Assembly: GCA_006176705.1 (NCBI GenBank)
Contig: QRFJ01000776.1
Location: 248,001 to 312,000, forward strand
Direction of reading: 5' to 3'
From: Cocos nucifera
Taxonomy: Eukaryota; Streptophyta; Magnoliopsida; Arecales; Arecaceae
DNA length: 64,000 nt
The notes beneath the pieces were generated by a model, which was not told the origin of the DNA, did no database searches, and saw only the letters and a program-made list of their open reading frames with translations. Shown here one piece after another: positions 34,915 through 48,215 of the stretch. Numbering within the stretch: position 1 is the first letter of the stretch; every line of letters begins with the position of its first letter. Both the position numbers and the translations under genes were made by a program.

Positions 34915-36805
34915 CTTCTTGTAGAGAGTCAAAATTTTTAGTTAGATTTTATAATTAGACTTAATTAATTTATTTAGAGATTTTATTTTTAAATAAATTA
35001 GGCTCCCACTATATATTTGGGTCCCTACACTTTCTTGGTAGAGATGTAAAAATCTCCATGATTATTGATTTCTAATAGATGGTGCGGTCCCACCGACTGG
35101 CTCATCACCTCACCTAATAGTTATTGGTGATGGGTTAATCGATGAGTGGACAACTCTTATCCAATGATTTTTTAATCATGGTGCATCCAAACCTGATCTC
35201 TAATTTATGAATCTCATTGTGTCTGAAATATTGATCCACTCCTTAGTTAAGTTAGATCCATCATTTGCATGAATTAGATTTCTCACCATATCCAAAATAT
35301 TGAGCCTAACCCATCCTCCAACCCATAGCATCCAATGCCTAATAGACATGGTTGCAACTTTTCAGTGCAACTAAGCCACTGTATCCAGTCGAGAATAATC
35401 AACCTTGGGAAGGACCCGCACATCTATAATGGTGGAAGATCTTAGACTTAATATTTTCTTAGTAAGATTTAATTTAGGTCTTTTTAAACATGACTTGATT
35501 TAGTCATAACAATTATGACTAACCTAGTGGCATGGGTTGGCTCAAATTGTCCGCCACCTCAAATCAGAACTAGATTGATACAAATGGCCAGGTAAGTGAG
35601 ACCGGTGGAAGAGATATGCAATTAACTCGACAAGAATGTATTCAAGTCGAGTAGCTCCAAATTAAAAATCAGTCGATCGTATCTGCCAGATTTATCTTAG
35701 ATACCAAATTATCAAATTAGAATCAATTGGATTAGCCTACAATCCAAGCAAGAATCATGGAGCCAAATTAGATCTTGACTTGATCGAGTCACATCTTAAT
35801 GTGATTCTATCTTGACCCAGATTTAATCCTATTAGGTCGGTCAAATCTAAGCTTTTATCGATTCCACCTAACCAACTCTTGATTTGGTTTGATCAACCGT
35901 TAGACCTAATTGAGCTACCCAAGCCTGAACCCAATTTTATGAATATATCTTAGATTTGAAAATTCATAATTTTTAGACTTAATTAATTTTATAACCTTAA
36001 TTCTTAATTAAGTTTTAAATTCATGAATAAAATATTTAATAAAATCCTAAGATTTCAGAATCTAGGATTTTAAAGAAAAATAGATTTTAATTTTTTATTA
36101 AGAACGAATACGCAGCACCCCTACACATTATAAGAATACCCCATCAAATGGGAGGGGAGGGCCTTTAAGCCCTACTTTGTTTTTATGACTGGATGGCCAA
36201 GGAGAACATCTTAATCAAAAATATAATTTCTACTATAAAATTAGTTAGATCTAAATCATATATCACATATACAATTAATGATCTAACTTATACATTTTTT
36301 GCATATATTCATGTATCATTATTAAATTAAACTTGCATGCTTTTAGATCTAAAATATCATGTATAATATTTAAAAAATAAAATTTAAATTTGATCATATC
36401 AAAAGTAAAATTATTCTAGATATTTTATAAAACTATTCTATAACTAGTCTAAGCATGCATCTTTCATATATCATATAAATAAAATAAAAATTAAAAATTC
36501 TATTTTTTTTAGATCTGATTAAAATAATTATAACATCAAAAAATAAAAATAAATTAGATCTATAATTATATTTAATTAATTTAATAATATGATTATACTA
36601 GACTATACATAAAACTATTCTATTCCTAGTCTAGTCATGCATCTCATATATTATAGATCTAAATCATAAAATTTTTAATTTTTTAATTTCAGATCTAATC
36701 ACATATGATGTGATATTTAAAATTTTTTAATATCAGATCATAAATAAGAATTAAATTAGATCTAAAATAGATTTGATGAACTGCCAACCTGGCTCTGATA
36801 CCAGT
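34915..36805 (-). other. Element B leader and PBS
   Basis: PBS complement GCTCTGATACCA at 36792-36803. The leader keeps the module arms in decayed form (AGGTAAGT 35590-35597; ATTTATCT 35690-35697) with a perfect inner 7-bp stem ACTCGAC/GTCGAGT (about 35627-35655), and the long hairpin in decayed form at about 36126-36195. No ORF. Confidence 0.8.
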
Positions 36806-39093
36806 TGAAGAAAAAATCCTATTTTTTTGGTACAGAATTGTTCAGATCTGATTGGATCTGAAGAAATATTTTAATTTTTTTTTTTATAATCTTAATTAGA
36901 TCTAAGATATTTTAAATTTGATCCTAAAGATATGATATTAAAAATTAAAAATAAAATTAAATCTAATTTAATTTCATACCTTTGTTTTGGGTAATTAGAT
37001 TACCCTGCGATGATCTTGATTGATTTTGAGATTCTGGAAGGAGCCATGCACATGCCTGGCCTCTATCGGTGTCCACTCAGGTAGGATCTAGAGATATTTT
37101 TCTTCTGAATCACCTCTTCAAAAATCAAATTTGGATCTGATCTTGAAGTTCTTTAAAATTTCTTTGAAAAAGCAACAGTCGTCTCTTTCAATGGTGCTGC
37201 CTTCCTCCTGATGTTGGCATCTTGCTTCCTTGGATTGCATTTGAATCCATGCCTAACTCCTTTGGACATAGAGAGTAGAGATAGAGAGGATTAGAGGGAG
37301 GCATGGAATAGAGGAGGGCAGCCTTGTGGCATGGTGAAAGGAAGAAGCTCAATAATCTTAGACGCAGATAGGGTTTAAATAGATCTTGTTGCGCCATGCA
37401 GTGCCACATCATCCCGGCCAATTAAAGATCTTCATTCAATCATATCTAAATCTGATTGGTAAGATGATGTCATCTAATCCAATCAGATGAGAGTCCCTTA
37501 AAAATCCACATAGGTGGTGCCAACACTGGATAAACCAGAAGTCTTTGGTGCTTAGTTGTTTAAACCCATCAAAAAATCCTAGAGTCCCATCTGTATGAGA
37601 CTCCATCTCTTATCCATATGGGGTGCATGCCTAGGGTGGCGTGCATCCTCTCTCTTGCCTCTTTTAGAAGAGGAACAAGAATCCTAGGTGCTCTCCTATT
37701 GGTGCATGACACATGGCCCTATGTTCAAGTATCCAGGGTCAACTGTTGACCTATATTCAAAAATAGGAATTAGCAGGTGACAGGAATTGATAGGTGTTAT
37801 TTTAATTCCATCTAATGAATTAAGATACTTCTTTTCTAATTTGGACAAGCTTTAGTTAGACTAAGACAAGGTTCTTAAGTTAGACCAAATAAATTTGGCT
37901 CAGTCGAGACGAATCAAAATGATTACAAAAGGAGAATGTTAGGCTCAATCGTGTGCTAGCATGACTTTCTTGAACCTAATTAAAGCTAATCCAAAATAAT
38001 TGAACTGGGTTAGTCTAATTGATGACATTCAAATCTAAATTCTTATTTGTATGACCTAATTAGATTCAGTTTCATATGGTAATGAGACATGTCATGATCT
38101 CTATCATCGACATTATCGAGATATCTTTTGATGGATCAGAACTTTTCTGATTCATACAATTAGAATGATTGATTATCTAAATCATTCTAATTGCTCCAAA
38201 AATCCATCAGTGATATCTAGTAGTATATGGTGGCAATCCATCAGAACCGAAAGTGAACCTCTTGGTGCAGCTATCTGTGTGATTGGATATTTTTATCTTG
38301 AGCCCTGACAGGATTAGGGTTAAGGTGAACTCGTCAAACCCAATATCTGTCATATGAATTAATCATTCGATTGGAGTACAATATGAAACTCTAATAGAAA
38401 CTCTTTCTATCATCTTCACTCTGCCATGGCCATGAGCTTAAGGACTTAATCTCATGATTATCGTAGGATTGCTCCTCATCTAGCGAGGTAGACAGATCTT
38501 CAATTGGCACAATCCAATTCCTACAATGAATATGCTATAGCCAACATATACCTCAAGATTTTGAATGACTAGGAGATCGAGTTATGGTGTAGTCAATCTA
38601 TAATACCCTCAAGATGAACTGCTGATGTACCTTAGATCAAAGAATTAGAAACACCACTGCAACAATGAGTCAGTCATCGATGAGAAGGTAGACTTTTTTA
38701 TGACTGCTCGAGGTGGTCATGCTTAGTGCCCTCATTCTCTAATGAGTACCTATACTCTTACACCGATGTCTCCACATTGGTAGACTCAAGACACATCTAT
38801 CCTTGAAAAATGATCGTACACCAATCTTTTAGATTAATCATCATCCTCATGATGATCCCATGCTCGGAAGATGTTTATGAGTTAATTATAAAAATTCATG
38901 TCTTAAATTTTTAATTCTTGAAAATATGAATTGTCACTACCATTAACTCAAAGGATGTATCACAGATACTTTAAATGTACACTATGATAGAAAATAACTT
39001 TTTTATTAATTTATAGTAAAAAATTATAAAATTATTCTTAGAAGTATATTACAAGTGTTTAGCCAATCTGGCTTCTAGGGCACACATCTAACA
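36806..39093 (-). repeat. Element B 5' LTR (2288 bp)
   Basis: Starts TGAAGAAAAAATCC and ends GGGCACACATCTAACA. Full length compared with A. A shortened W-box cluster is still visible at about 37735-37760. The TATA region reads CTATTTAAAC on the minus strand. Confidence 0.92.
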
Positions 39094-39098
39094 TTTAT

Positions 39099-40409
39099 CA
39101 CACCCCCCAACTTGAACTTTGCTCATCCTTGAGTAAAGCAAATTAATTAACAATATATACCGACTTAGCCTTGAATTAAAAGTTAGGTTTAGACATTCTT
39201 AAAGATAACCAATACTCGGTCAGATCATTAAAGAGGTACATCGTGGGATTACTAATTCAATCTAATGAATGGTTGAGTGTTAACCATTGACTTTTTTAGA
39301 GATCTTCTTTCACCAACTGTCTACTTTACTTTGTAAATCCTCTAACATGATATGAGAGAGATTTATTGTCTTCTTACAATTTAGTCTACTATTATCTACT
39401 TTTTTTTTGCTTGTATCCCCATCTTTTGACATGAACCATAATGCTTACTTCGGCGAAGGGACCCGATTACTTAGTAGGATAATGCTAAACTTTTCTTTTT
39501 AATTCACATTGCTCACCTTTTTATAGAAACCCTAACACTTACTTAGGTGAAGGGGCCTGATTACTCAGTAAAAAATTAATTTTTTTTAGCTATTTTAAGA
39601 GAGACATTTGCATATTTTGACCTTTCCATCCAACTTTTATGAAGTAGATTCTTTATTGAGATCAATAAGAAGAAGGTTCTAGAATCACTCTTAAAATTTG
39701 GTCTGGTCTAAACCCTACCATTCATTAGGTTTTCTTAATAATTTTCTCCTCAGTATCTCTAAAATTATCTAAACCATTAATTATTTATTGATTTAGGGTA
39801 TCCAATTAATTTTTAATTATAATAAAGTTTGGATATATAAAGCTAATTATTTAAATTATACTTGAGAACTCATAAATTTTAAAGTTAGTTATTCTTCCCT
39901 TCCAACTTAATTTTTATTGTCCTCAATGGAAGAAGAGAAAAATAAAAAAATATTTATCAAGAAGGGGTACCACCTGATTTATTGTTTGCAGGTCCTTCAT
40001 TATGCTCCATCAGATTTATACAGGATGTTTTGATGATGAGCTCCCTCCAACTTAGGCTAATCATCTTTATTAGTTTTCTATAAAAATAAAAACTAAAAGT
40101 TTGAGAGAAAGAAAAAAATGATAGATTGCTGTTGAACAAGCGCTAAGTTTAAGATCTTCAGTCAGACCATGCCAAAATTTATGGTGGTTCATAGATTGGT
40201 TCAATCAGATCCATTGATTCAATTTGCTCTCCATCCCTTATACCATTCATATAAGGTTTGATCTATTGGCCATTAACCTTAAAAGTATTTTTCTATTTTG
40301 GATCTCTTAGTTTTACTGCTCTATGGGAAAAAACTTGGGTCACAATAAATGGTTCGTCCCAACATGAGCGAAGTTTATCAGAAAATAATCTTAACCTAAA
40401 ATTAAATAG
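39099..40409 (-). other. G1 LTR terminus, polypurine tract and 3' spacer
   Basis: 39099-39100 is the last CA of the LTR complement. 39101-39110 (CACCCCCCAA) is the G-rich polypurine tract on the minus strand. Beyond it lies about 1.3 kb with no ORF of note. Two imperfect direct repeats about 105 bp apart (around 39446-39480 and 39550-39580), sharing GAAGGG..C.GATTACT.AGTA, lie within it. Confidence 0.75.
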
Positions 40410-41345
40410 CTATACTTTTTGATTAGTTTTGAAGGTTTTTCTTGAAATAATTATATCATGGTAAGTTTTGGTTTGAGCCTTATAAATTTTAGCACTCTCG
40501 TATGCCTCACTACATAATTTCTCTAATTCATTTAATTGCAGTCTCCTTTTTGATCCCGCATTTTTCATATCAAAATTAAACTTTCTTATTGCCCAACATG
40601 CATAGTGTTCTAATTCTACTAGTAGATGACAAGATTTTCTAAAAACAAGCTGGAAAGGAGACATTCCTATAGGGGTTTTGTACGTAGTATGGTAGGCCCA
40701 TAGTGCATCATCTAATCTCTCAGACTAATCTTTACGATCGGGCCTAACCATTTTTTCTAGGATTTTCTTTATTTTCCTATTAGAAACTTCAACTTATCAA
40801 CTGGTCTGGGGGTGATATGGGGTGGCTATTCTATATATTATTCCATATTTCTTCATTAAAGATTCAAAGTGCTTATTCATGAAATGTGTACTCTCGTTAC
40901 TAATTATAGTTCTAAGATAACCGAACTGACTTATAATGTTCCTTTGAATAAACTTGATTATCACTTTATGATCATTGGTTCATGTTGCCATAGCTTCTAT
41001 CTACTTAGAAACAAAATCTACTACCACCAAAATATATTCATAGCCATAAGAAGAAGAAAATGGGTCTATAAAGTCAATTTCCCAAACATCAAAGATTTTA
41101 ACTACAGAATTGGGGATATGGACATCATATCTTTCCTTGAAATATTTCCTATTTATTGACATCTTAAATAATTATGATAGAAATTATTGGCATCCTTAAA
41201 TAATGTTGACCAATAAAATTCATTTTATAGTACTTTTGCTGTCATTTTTCTTCCATTAAAATGTCTCCTATAAGCAAATGAGTGATAAAAAGTTAAGATA
41301 CTTTGAAATTCACTCTTAAGGATACATCGTCAGGTAATTTGGTCT
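40410..41345 (-). pseudogene. G1 integrase remnant (Ty3/gypsy type)
   Basis: The C-terminal part is open at 40664-40410 (MSPFQLVFRKSCHLLVELEHYACWAIRKFN), a motif strongly typical of plant Athila/Tat-group integrases. Before it (about 40690-40830) the core end is readable as a PYHPQTS, stop, QVEVSNRK stretch, so the catalytic Glu is there but stops interrupt it. Near 41160-41345 a zinc-binding HHCC region can be traced (SFAYRRHF and a C..C after it). Several frames are needed to read it, so it is dead. Confidence 0.78.
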
Positions 41346-41423
41346 GGGCAAATTTTGAATAACTCTGATTCTTCCCAAAAATAGTGTTTTACTTGAAAAA
41401 AAAATATTTTTCTCTTATTGGGT

Positions 41424-42764
41424 CTAGTGGGATGGGACTTGTCCTATCGCCAAGTAATTAACTATATGTGCAAACCAGGGAAGATTATTAGAAGATACTG
41501 AAAATAGTTGTTCATCAGGAAACCTATCTCTAATGCTTTCACTATTATGTTCTACCAAGATCGTTGAGATATGGTCTATTACTACATTTTGGGAACCCTT
41601 CTTATCTAATATTTCTAGATCAAATTCTTGCAATAAAAGGATCTATCTAATTAGCCTAGGCTTTGTATCCTTCTTTGATAGCAGATATTTCAATGCAGCA
41701 TGGTTAGAGTAGACTAAGACCTTAGAGCCCAGAAGGTATGACCTAAATTTCTCTAGGGCAAACACAACTGCAAGTAATTCTTTCTCGATTGTGGTGTAGT
41801 TCAATTGAGCATCAGAGAGAGTTTTGCTAGCATAGTAAATTACATGAAGTGTCTTATTGAATTTTTGCCCTAAAACTACCCCTACCATATAATCAAAAGC
41901 ATCACACATAATTTCAAGTGATAGGACCCAAATTAGTGATTTAATAATTGGTGTAGTGGTCAATGCTATTTTAAGTTTATTATAGATGGCTAAATAGTCT
42001 TTATTAAAATCAAAGAATTTTTTTTTATCCAAAAGATTACATAAAGAACAAGAAATTTTGCTAAAGTCCTTAATAAAGCACCTATAAAATCCTGCATGTT
42101 CTAGGAAGGATCGTACTTATTTAACCAAGATTGGAGGTGGTAGCTTTAATATCATCTCAACTTTAGATTTATCTACTTCAATCTCCTGCTTAGATATAAT
42201 GCATCCGAGTACGACTCTCTCATAAACCATAAAATGACTCTTTTTTCAACTCAATACCAAATTTATCTCCACACATTATTTAAGTAATTTTGTTAAATTT
42301 TGGAGATAGACATCAAAAGTAGAGCAAAAAATAGAGAAGTCATCTATGAGTACTTCTAAAAACTTATCGACCATATCAGAAAAAATAGCCATAATGCACC
42401 TCTAAAAAGTGGTCGATGCATTGCATAGTCCAAAAAGCATCTACGGAAGGCAAAAGTACCACAAGGGCAGGTAAAGATGATTTTCTCTTGGTTCTCTAGG
42501 AATACAGGAACTTGATTGAATCCTGAATATCCATCGAGAAAGCAAAAGTAGCTTTGACCCACAAACCATTCTAGATTTGGTCAATGAAAGATAGTGAAAA
42601 GTGGTCTTTCCTAGTCATGGCATTGAGTCGCTTATAATTCACACATACTCGCCAGCCAGTTGCTATGCGAGTGGGTAATAACTCACCTTTGTCATTTTCT
42701 ACCACAGTGATATCCAACTTCTTAAGTACCACCTGGGTTGGGCTAACCCATTTACTATTAGAAA
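41424..42764 (-). pseudogene. G1 RNase H and reverse transcriptase remnant
   Basis: RNase H is open at 42032-41643 with CDAFDYMVGVVLGQ, YYASKTLSDAQLNYTTIEKE and LLAVVFALEKFRSYLLGSKV, and continues at 41633-41424. RT fragments are at 42562-42356 (FLDGYSGFNQVPV, FTCPCGTFAFRR) and in the 42764-42600 region (QVVLKKLDITVVEND, PTRIATGWRVCVNYK, LNAMTRKDHF). The YVDD-equivalent region near 42330 is decayed. Element C interrupts the RT at 42765, and the first RT residues continue at 53148-53167. Confidence 0.85.
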
Positions 42765-45055
42765 TGAAGGAAAAATCCTAATTTTCTGGGTCAGGTTCGT
42801 TCAGATCTGATTGAATCAAGAGAGATATTTTAAAAAATTTTCTTTTGAATTCAGATTAGATCTGAGATATTTCAAATCAAATTTTATAGATCTAACAAAA
42901 TAAAATAAAAATAAATTAAATCTGATTTAATTTTATACCTTTTATTGGATAATCAGATTATCTTGTGATGATCCTGTTGATTGCCAAAGGTTTTGGATCT
43001 AGCCAAGCAAGTGCCTAGCCTCTACCGATATCCACTCAGACTAGATCTAAAGATCTTTTCCTTCTTTATCACCTCTCTAAATATTAGATTTGGATCTAAT
43101 TTGGAGGATCTTCAAACTCCTTTTGAAGATCTAGAATCGTCTCTTATAGCAATGCTGCCTTCTTTCTTTCTCGTCACCTTTCTCTTGCCTAGATCGCACC
43201 AAACTGGAGCCCAAATCTCCCTGGGCGTGGAGAGGAGAGAGAGAGCCAGAAGATGGCATGGAGGAGGGAGAGGGGCAGCCTTGTGGCATTGGCTATTAGA
43301 GATTTTTTTCAAGGCTTGGCACAGGTAGGGTTTTTATAGACCCTACTATGCCATGCAGTGCCACATCATCTCGGCCAATCACATCACTTTATGCAATCAG
43401 ATCTAAATCTGATTGGTGTGATGATATCATCTAATCCAATCAGATGAGAGCCCCCTCAAATCATCCATAGGTGGTGCCATGACTGGTCAAAGCTGAGTCT
43501 TAGGTGCCTACCTAAGTTGATTCCAAGAAGCAACATGGAGTCCCATCTGTATGGGACTCTAGGCATCCCTATCCATAGGTGCACACCTCCCTAGACATGC
43601 GAACCCTCCTTTCCAATTTCTAGCAAGAGGATGAGACCCTATCTACTCTCCTATGGGTGCATGATACATGGACAAATGTCTAAGTGTCAAAGGTCAATGT
43701 TTGACCAAAGTCAAAAGACAAGAATTAGCAGGTGATGGAAAATGATAGGTGTTATCTCAAATTTATCTCATAAATCAAGACAACCCTTTTCTGACCTAGA
43801 TAAGCTCCAGTTAGACCAAGTAAACGTATCTAAGTGAGCATAAATACAAATATATTTGGCTCAGTCGAGACAACTTTTAATAATAGTAGAAGCAAAATAT
43901 TAGGCTCAATCGTGTACTAGCATGATTTCCTTGAACCTAATTGAATCTAATTCAAATCAATTGAATTGAGTTAGTCCAATTGATGATATCCAGATCCAAA
44001 CCTTTATTTGTGTAATCCAGTTAGATTCAGTTCTATATGGTAATGGGATATGTCGTGATCTCTATCATCGATAACATTGAAATACCTTTCGATGGATCAG
44101 AACTTTTCTGATTCAGACAACTAGAATGATCGATCATCCAAATCATTCTAATTGCTCCTAAAATCTACTAGTGACACCTAGCAGTATATGGTGGCAACCC
44201 ATCAAAACTAAAAACGAATCTCTTAGTGTAGCTACCTGTGTGATTAAGTTTTTCTATCTTGAGCCTCGATCAGATTAGGGTTAAGGTGAACTCGTCAAAC
44301 CCTAATTTCTGTCATATGATTTAATCATTTGATTCAAGTCCGATGTGAAAATGTTAATAGAAACTCTTTCTATTATTTTACTCTGTCATGGCCATAGGCT
44401 TATGGACTTGATTTTCATGATCATCATAGGGCTGCTCCTCATCTACCGAGGTAGATAGATTCTCTCTTGGTGCAATCCAATTCCTACAATGAACATGCTA
44501 TAGCGAACATACACCTCAGGATTCCAAATAGCTAGGAGATCGAGTTATGGTGTAGTCAAACTATAACACCCTCAAGATAAACTACCGATGCACCTCAGAT
44601 CAAAGAATCAGACATACCACTGTAGCTTCGAGTCAGTCATCGATAAGAAGGTAGACTTCTTTATGATTGCTCGAGGTGGTCACGCTCAGTACCCTCATTT
44701 TCTAACGAGTACCTGTACTCTCACTTTGGTGTCTCTACACCATTGACTCAAGACTCTTCTACTATAAAGAAGTGATTATACACCAACCTTTTGGATCAAT
44801 CATCATCCTCAAGATGATCCTACGGTCAGGAGCATTTTATGAGTTAATAATAAAAATTTATGTCTTAAATTTTTAACTCTTGAAAATATGAATTATCATT
44901 ACCATTAACTCAAGAGATATATCACAGACACTAAATACACATTTATGATATAAAATAACCCATTTTATTATTTATAGTCAAAATTATAATTTTGTCTCTA
45001 GAAGTGTATTATAAGTGTCAGCCAATTCTGGCTTCTAGGGCACACATATCTAACA
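42765..45055 (-). repeat. Element C 3' LTR (2291 bp)
   Basis: Starts TGAAGGAAAAATCC and ends CACACATATCTAACA. The TATA box is retained (TATAAAAA on the minus strand, 43331-43338). A reduced W-box group is at about 43688-43715. The ORF at 42981-43328 is antisense LTR sequence. Confidence 0.93.
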
Positions 45056-45067
45056 AACCTTGGTATT

Positions 45068-46760
45068 TCCACTTGACCTAAAGCCAATTGGCTACAAATC
45101 TAAGTCTCATCTTCTCAAGGTGGGCTTTGATCTTTTGCTGGCCCAACGACTTTGTAAGTGGGTCCGCCATATTGTCTGCAGAGTCGACTCTCTTGACCTC
45201 GATGTAACCCTTCTCGAGATAATCACGGATGAGGTGGTATCGCCACTCGATGTGCTTGGATTTTTGATGAGACCTCGGCTCCTTAGCAAGGGCTTTGGCA
45301 CCATTGTTGTCACAATATAGAGGAATGGCAACTGATGGCATCACTCCGATCTTTGTGGCAAACTTTTTGTACCAGAATGTCTGCTTCGTAGCTTCTGACA
45401 TAGTGATGTATTCAGCTTCTGCTATCACTGTCTGCTTGGAACTCTTCCAACTGACAGCACCACCATTACACATAAATAGACTCCCAGATGTCGACTTTCA
45501 ATCATCTACATCATACATAAAATCTGAGTCTGTAAATCCCTGGACTTGGAGTTCTCCATTACCAAAGACCAACAACATATTTTAGTTCTTCTCAAGTACT
45601 TAAGGATACATTTCACAGAAGTCCAGTGTTCCTCACCTGGATTCGACTAATATCTGCTCGTGACACTCACAGCATGGGCTATATCAAGTCGTGTACATAA
45701 CATGGCATACATGAGGCTCCCTATTGCTGAAGCATAAGGGATCTTGCTCATGCGTTCTATTTCCTCAGGTGTGCTAGGGCACATCTTCTTAGAAAGATGA
45801 ATGCCATATTTGAAGGGTACCAAACCCCTCTTAGAGTTTTCCATGCTAAACCTTTTTAGCACTTCCTCTATGTACATCTTTTGTGAATGTCTTAGCATCC
45901 TATTCGGCTTATTTCTATAGACTTTAATTCCTAGGATAAAGGATGCTTCTCCTAGGTCTTTCATGGAGAATTCTTTAGATAATCACATTTTAACTACGGT
46001 CGACATGAAAATATCATTCCTAATAAGGAGGATATCATCCACGTACAATACGAGGAAGACAACAACGCTTCCTCTGATCTTTTTGAAGATACATGGTTCC
46101 TCCTCGTTCTTGATGAAATCAAATAATTTGATCACATCATTGAAACAAGTATTCTAGCTCCGAGATGCTTGCTTAAGTCCATATATAGACCATTGCGGCT
46201 TGCATACCTTATGATCAGCATCACTCGATGTGAAACTTAGTGACTGTTCCATATAGATATCTTCCTTAAGATATCCATTTAAGAATGCCATTTTCATGTC
46301 CATTTGCCATATTTTATAATCAAAATAGGCTATAATAGCAAGCAATGTGTGGATAGATTTTAGCATAGCTACTGGCGAAAAGATATCCTGATAGTCAATG
46401 CCTTTGTGCTGACTATAACCATTTGCCACTAATCTAGCTTTGAATGTCTCCATATTTTCATCTGCACCTATCTTTCTCTTGTAGATCCATTTACACCCAA
46501 TAGGTACTATACATTCTGGTGGATTTACCAAGGTCCAAACTTGATTTGAGTACATCGAGTCAATTTCTGACTTCATTGCCTCTAACCATTTCTCGAAGTC
46601 GATATCCGATATCGTCTCGTTATAGGTTTTGGGATCATCACCATGAACCCTATTACCTATGAGGAAATATTTTCCTCTACTTTCCTCTGAAATAGTACCT
46701 AAGTACCTCTTCAAGGAGGACAAGAAACTTCTTTTCGATCTACGAGGTGGAGGAAGGTAG
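45068..46760 (-). pseudogene. Element C RT and RNase H remnant
   Basis: RNase H tail is open at 45473-45078 (CDNNGAKALAKEP, HIEWRYHLIRDYLEKGY) ending at the same FVANWL terminus as A. RT is open at 46723-46154 (GCKWIYKRKIGAD, KMAFLNGYLKEDIYMEQS, YGLKQASRS) and 45964-45647. The YVDD codons are intact near 46040. A deletion removes part of the TMEAEYI block (VIAEAEYITMSEA). Frame changes separate the pieces. Confidence 0.88.
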
Positions 46761-46779
46761 TGATTGTATTGGCTTCAAC

Positions 46780-48215
46780 CTAATTTGGATTCCATTTGGT
46801 CCTTAGCTCGTTGCTCTTGTGAGACTTTCTCATCGAGCTTGATCTGCTTTCCAATGCCGCTATCTTGAATAAACTATTTTTCAAGAAAGATGGCATGTCG
46901 ACTCACAATCACATTGTGATCTTCTGGAATGTAGAAATAATATCCTAATGACTCTTTAGGATATCCTATAAATCAAGCTCTAAAGGACCTAAAGTCTAAC
47001 TTGTCCGCTTGTTGTCTTTTGACATGAGCCGGACAACCCCAAATTCTGAGATGACTCAGACTTGGTTTCTTACCATGCCATATCTCATACGGTGTGGTAG
47101 GAACAGTTTTAGAAGGAACCCTATTCAGTAAGTATATTGTAGTTAACAAACAATATCCCCAAAAAAAATCAGGAAGGTCTGTGAAGCTCATCATGGATCG
47201 GACCATATCTAATAGGGTTCTGATTCCTCCATTCTGAAATCTCGTTGAGTTGAGGTGTTCCTAGGTGGAGTCCATTGAGAGACTATGCCATTTTCCTTCA
47301 GATAGTCCAAAAATTTTTGACTAAGGTATTCACCTCCTCGATCTAATCGAAGAACCTTAATGGATTTTCCAGTTTGCTTTTCTATTTCATGTCGGAATTC
47401 TTTGAACTTTTCAAAAGCTTCAGACTTATGTCTCATAAGATACACATATCCATACCTAGATAAATCATCGATAAAGGTTATGAAGTAGACAAAGTTGCCT
47501 CTAGCCGGCACATCAAATGGGCCGCACACATCAGTATGTACTAGGGCAAGAAGATCCATGGCCCTTTCCCCATGTCCTACAAAAGGGAGCTTAGTCATTT
47601 TGCCATGAAGATAAGGATTCACAAATTGGATATGACTCGAGAAGTCAACAGACTCAATAGCCCAATTTTTTCCAATTTGTTAATCCTATCTTCTGCTATA
47701 TGACCTAGTCTTAGGTGCCATAGATACCTATCATTTGGACTATCCCTAGGTCATTTCATGGCATTCACATTTTGCTCGATATTAAAAATAGATACATCAA
47801 TATGTAACTGATAAAGACCGTTAATAAAGAAACCACTTGCAATTTTATTTCTTTCATAAAGAATGTTACAATGGTCCTTAAGAAAACTAATTACATAGCC
47901 TTCTAATGCAAGGCAAGAAATAAGAAATCAAATTTCTGCTTGCTGTAGGTACATAATAACAGTCTTTTAATACTAAGTCTAAACCAGATGGTAGTCGAAG
48001 AGGGTATGTTTCCCACGACCACGGCCAGCAACTCTTGCTCCATTTTCGATATGCAGGATCATCTCACCATCCCTCAGCCTCCTGCTATCCTTAAGATCCT
48101 ACATAGAAGTGCACAAATGAGCATTAGAACCAGAGTCAAGCACCCAACTGGATGCAGAAGAAACCGTAAGGTTAGACTCAATAACGAGCATACCTCCAGA
48201 AGGACCTGCCTCCTT
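46780..48215 (-). pseudogene. Element C integrase and protease remnant
   Basis: Integrase is open at 47622-47209 and 47206-46973: HTDVCGPFDVPA, FIDDLSRYGYVYLM, LRLDRGGEYLSQ, and the catalytic Glu in ISEWRNQ. Compared with A this copy has no extra base at the two A insertion sites. The family amber triplet is at 46874-46876. Protease is recognisable at about 48120-48160 with an intact LDSGS. Confidence 0.87.

Larger units (their letters stand above)
29175..39093 (-). mobile_element. Complete but decayed Ty1/copia element B (family A, 9919 bp)
   Basis: 3' LTR about 29175-30868, RNase H/RT/IN/PR/gag 30889-34914, leader, PBS 36792-36803, 5' LTR 36806-39093. TTTAT flanks both ends (29170-29174 and 39094-39098). 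The same family as A by LTR ends, leader and protein sequence, but rich in C-to-T and G-to-A changes with many stops. It sits in the 3' LTR of G1. Confidence 0.94.
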
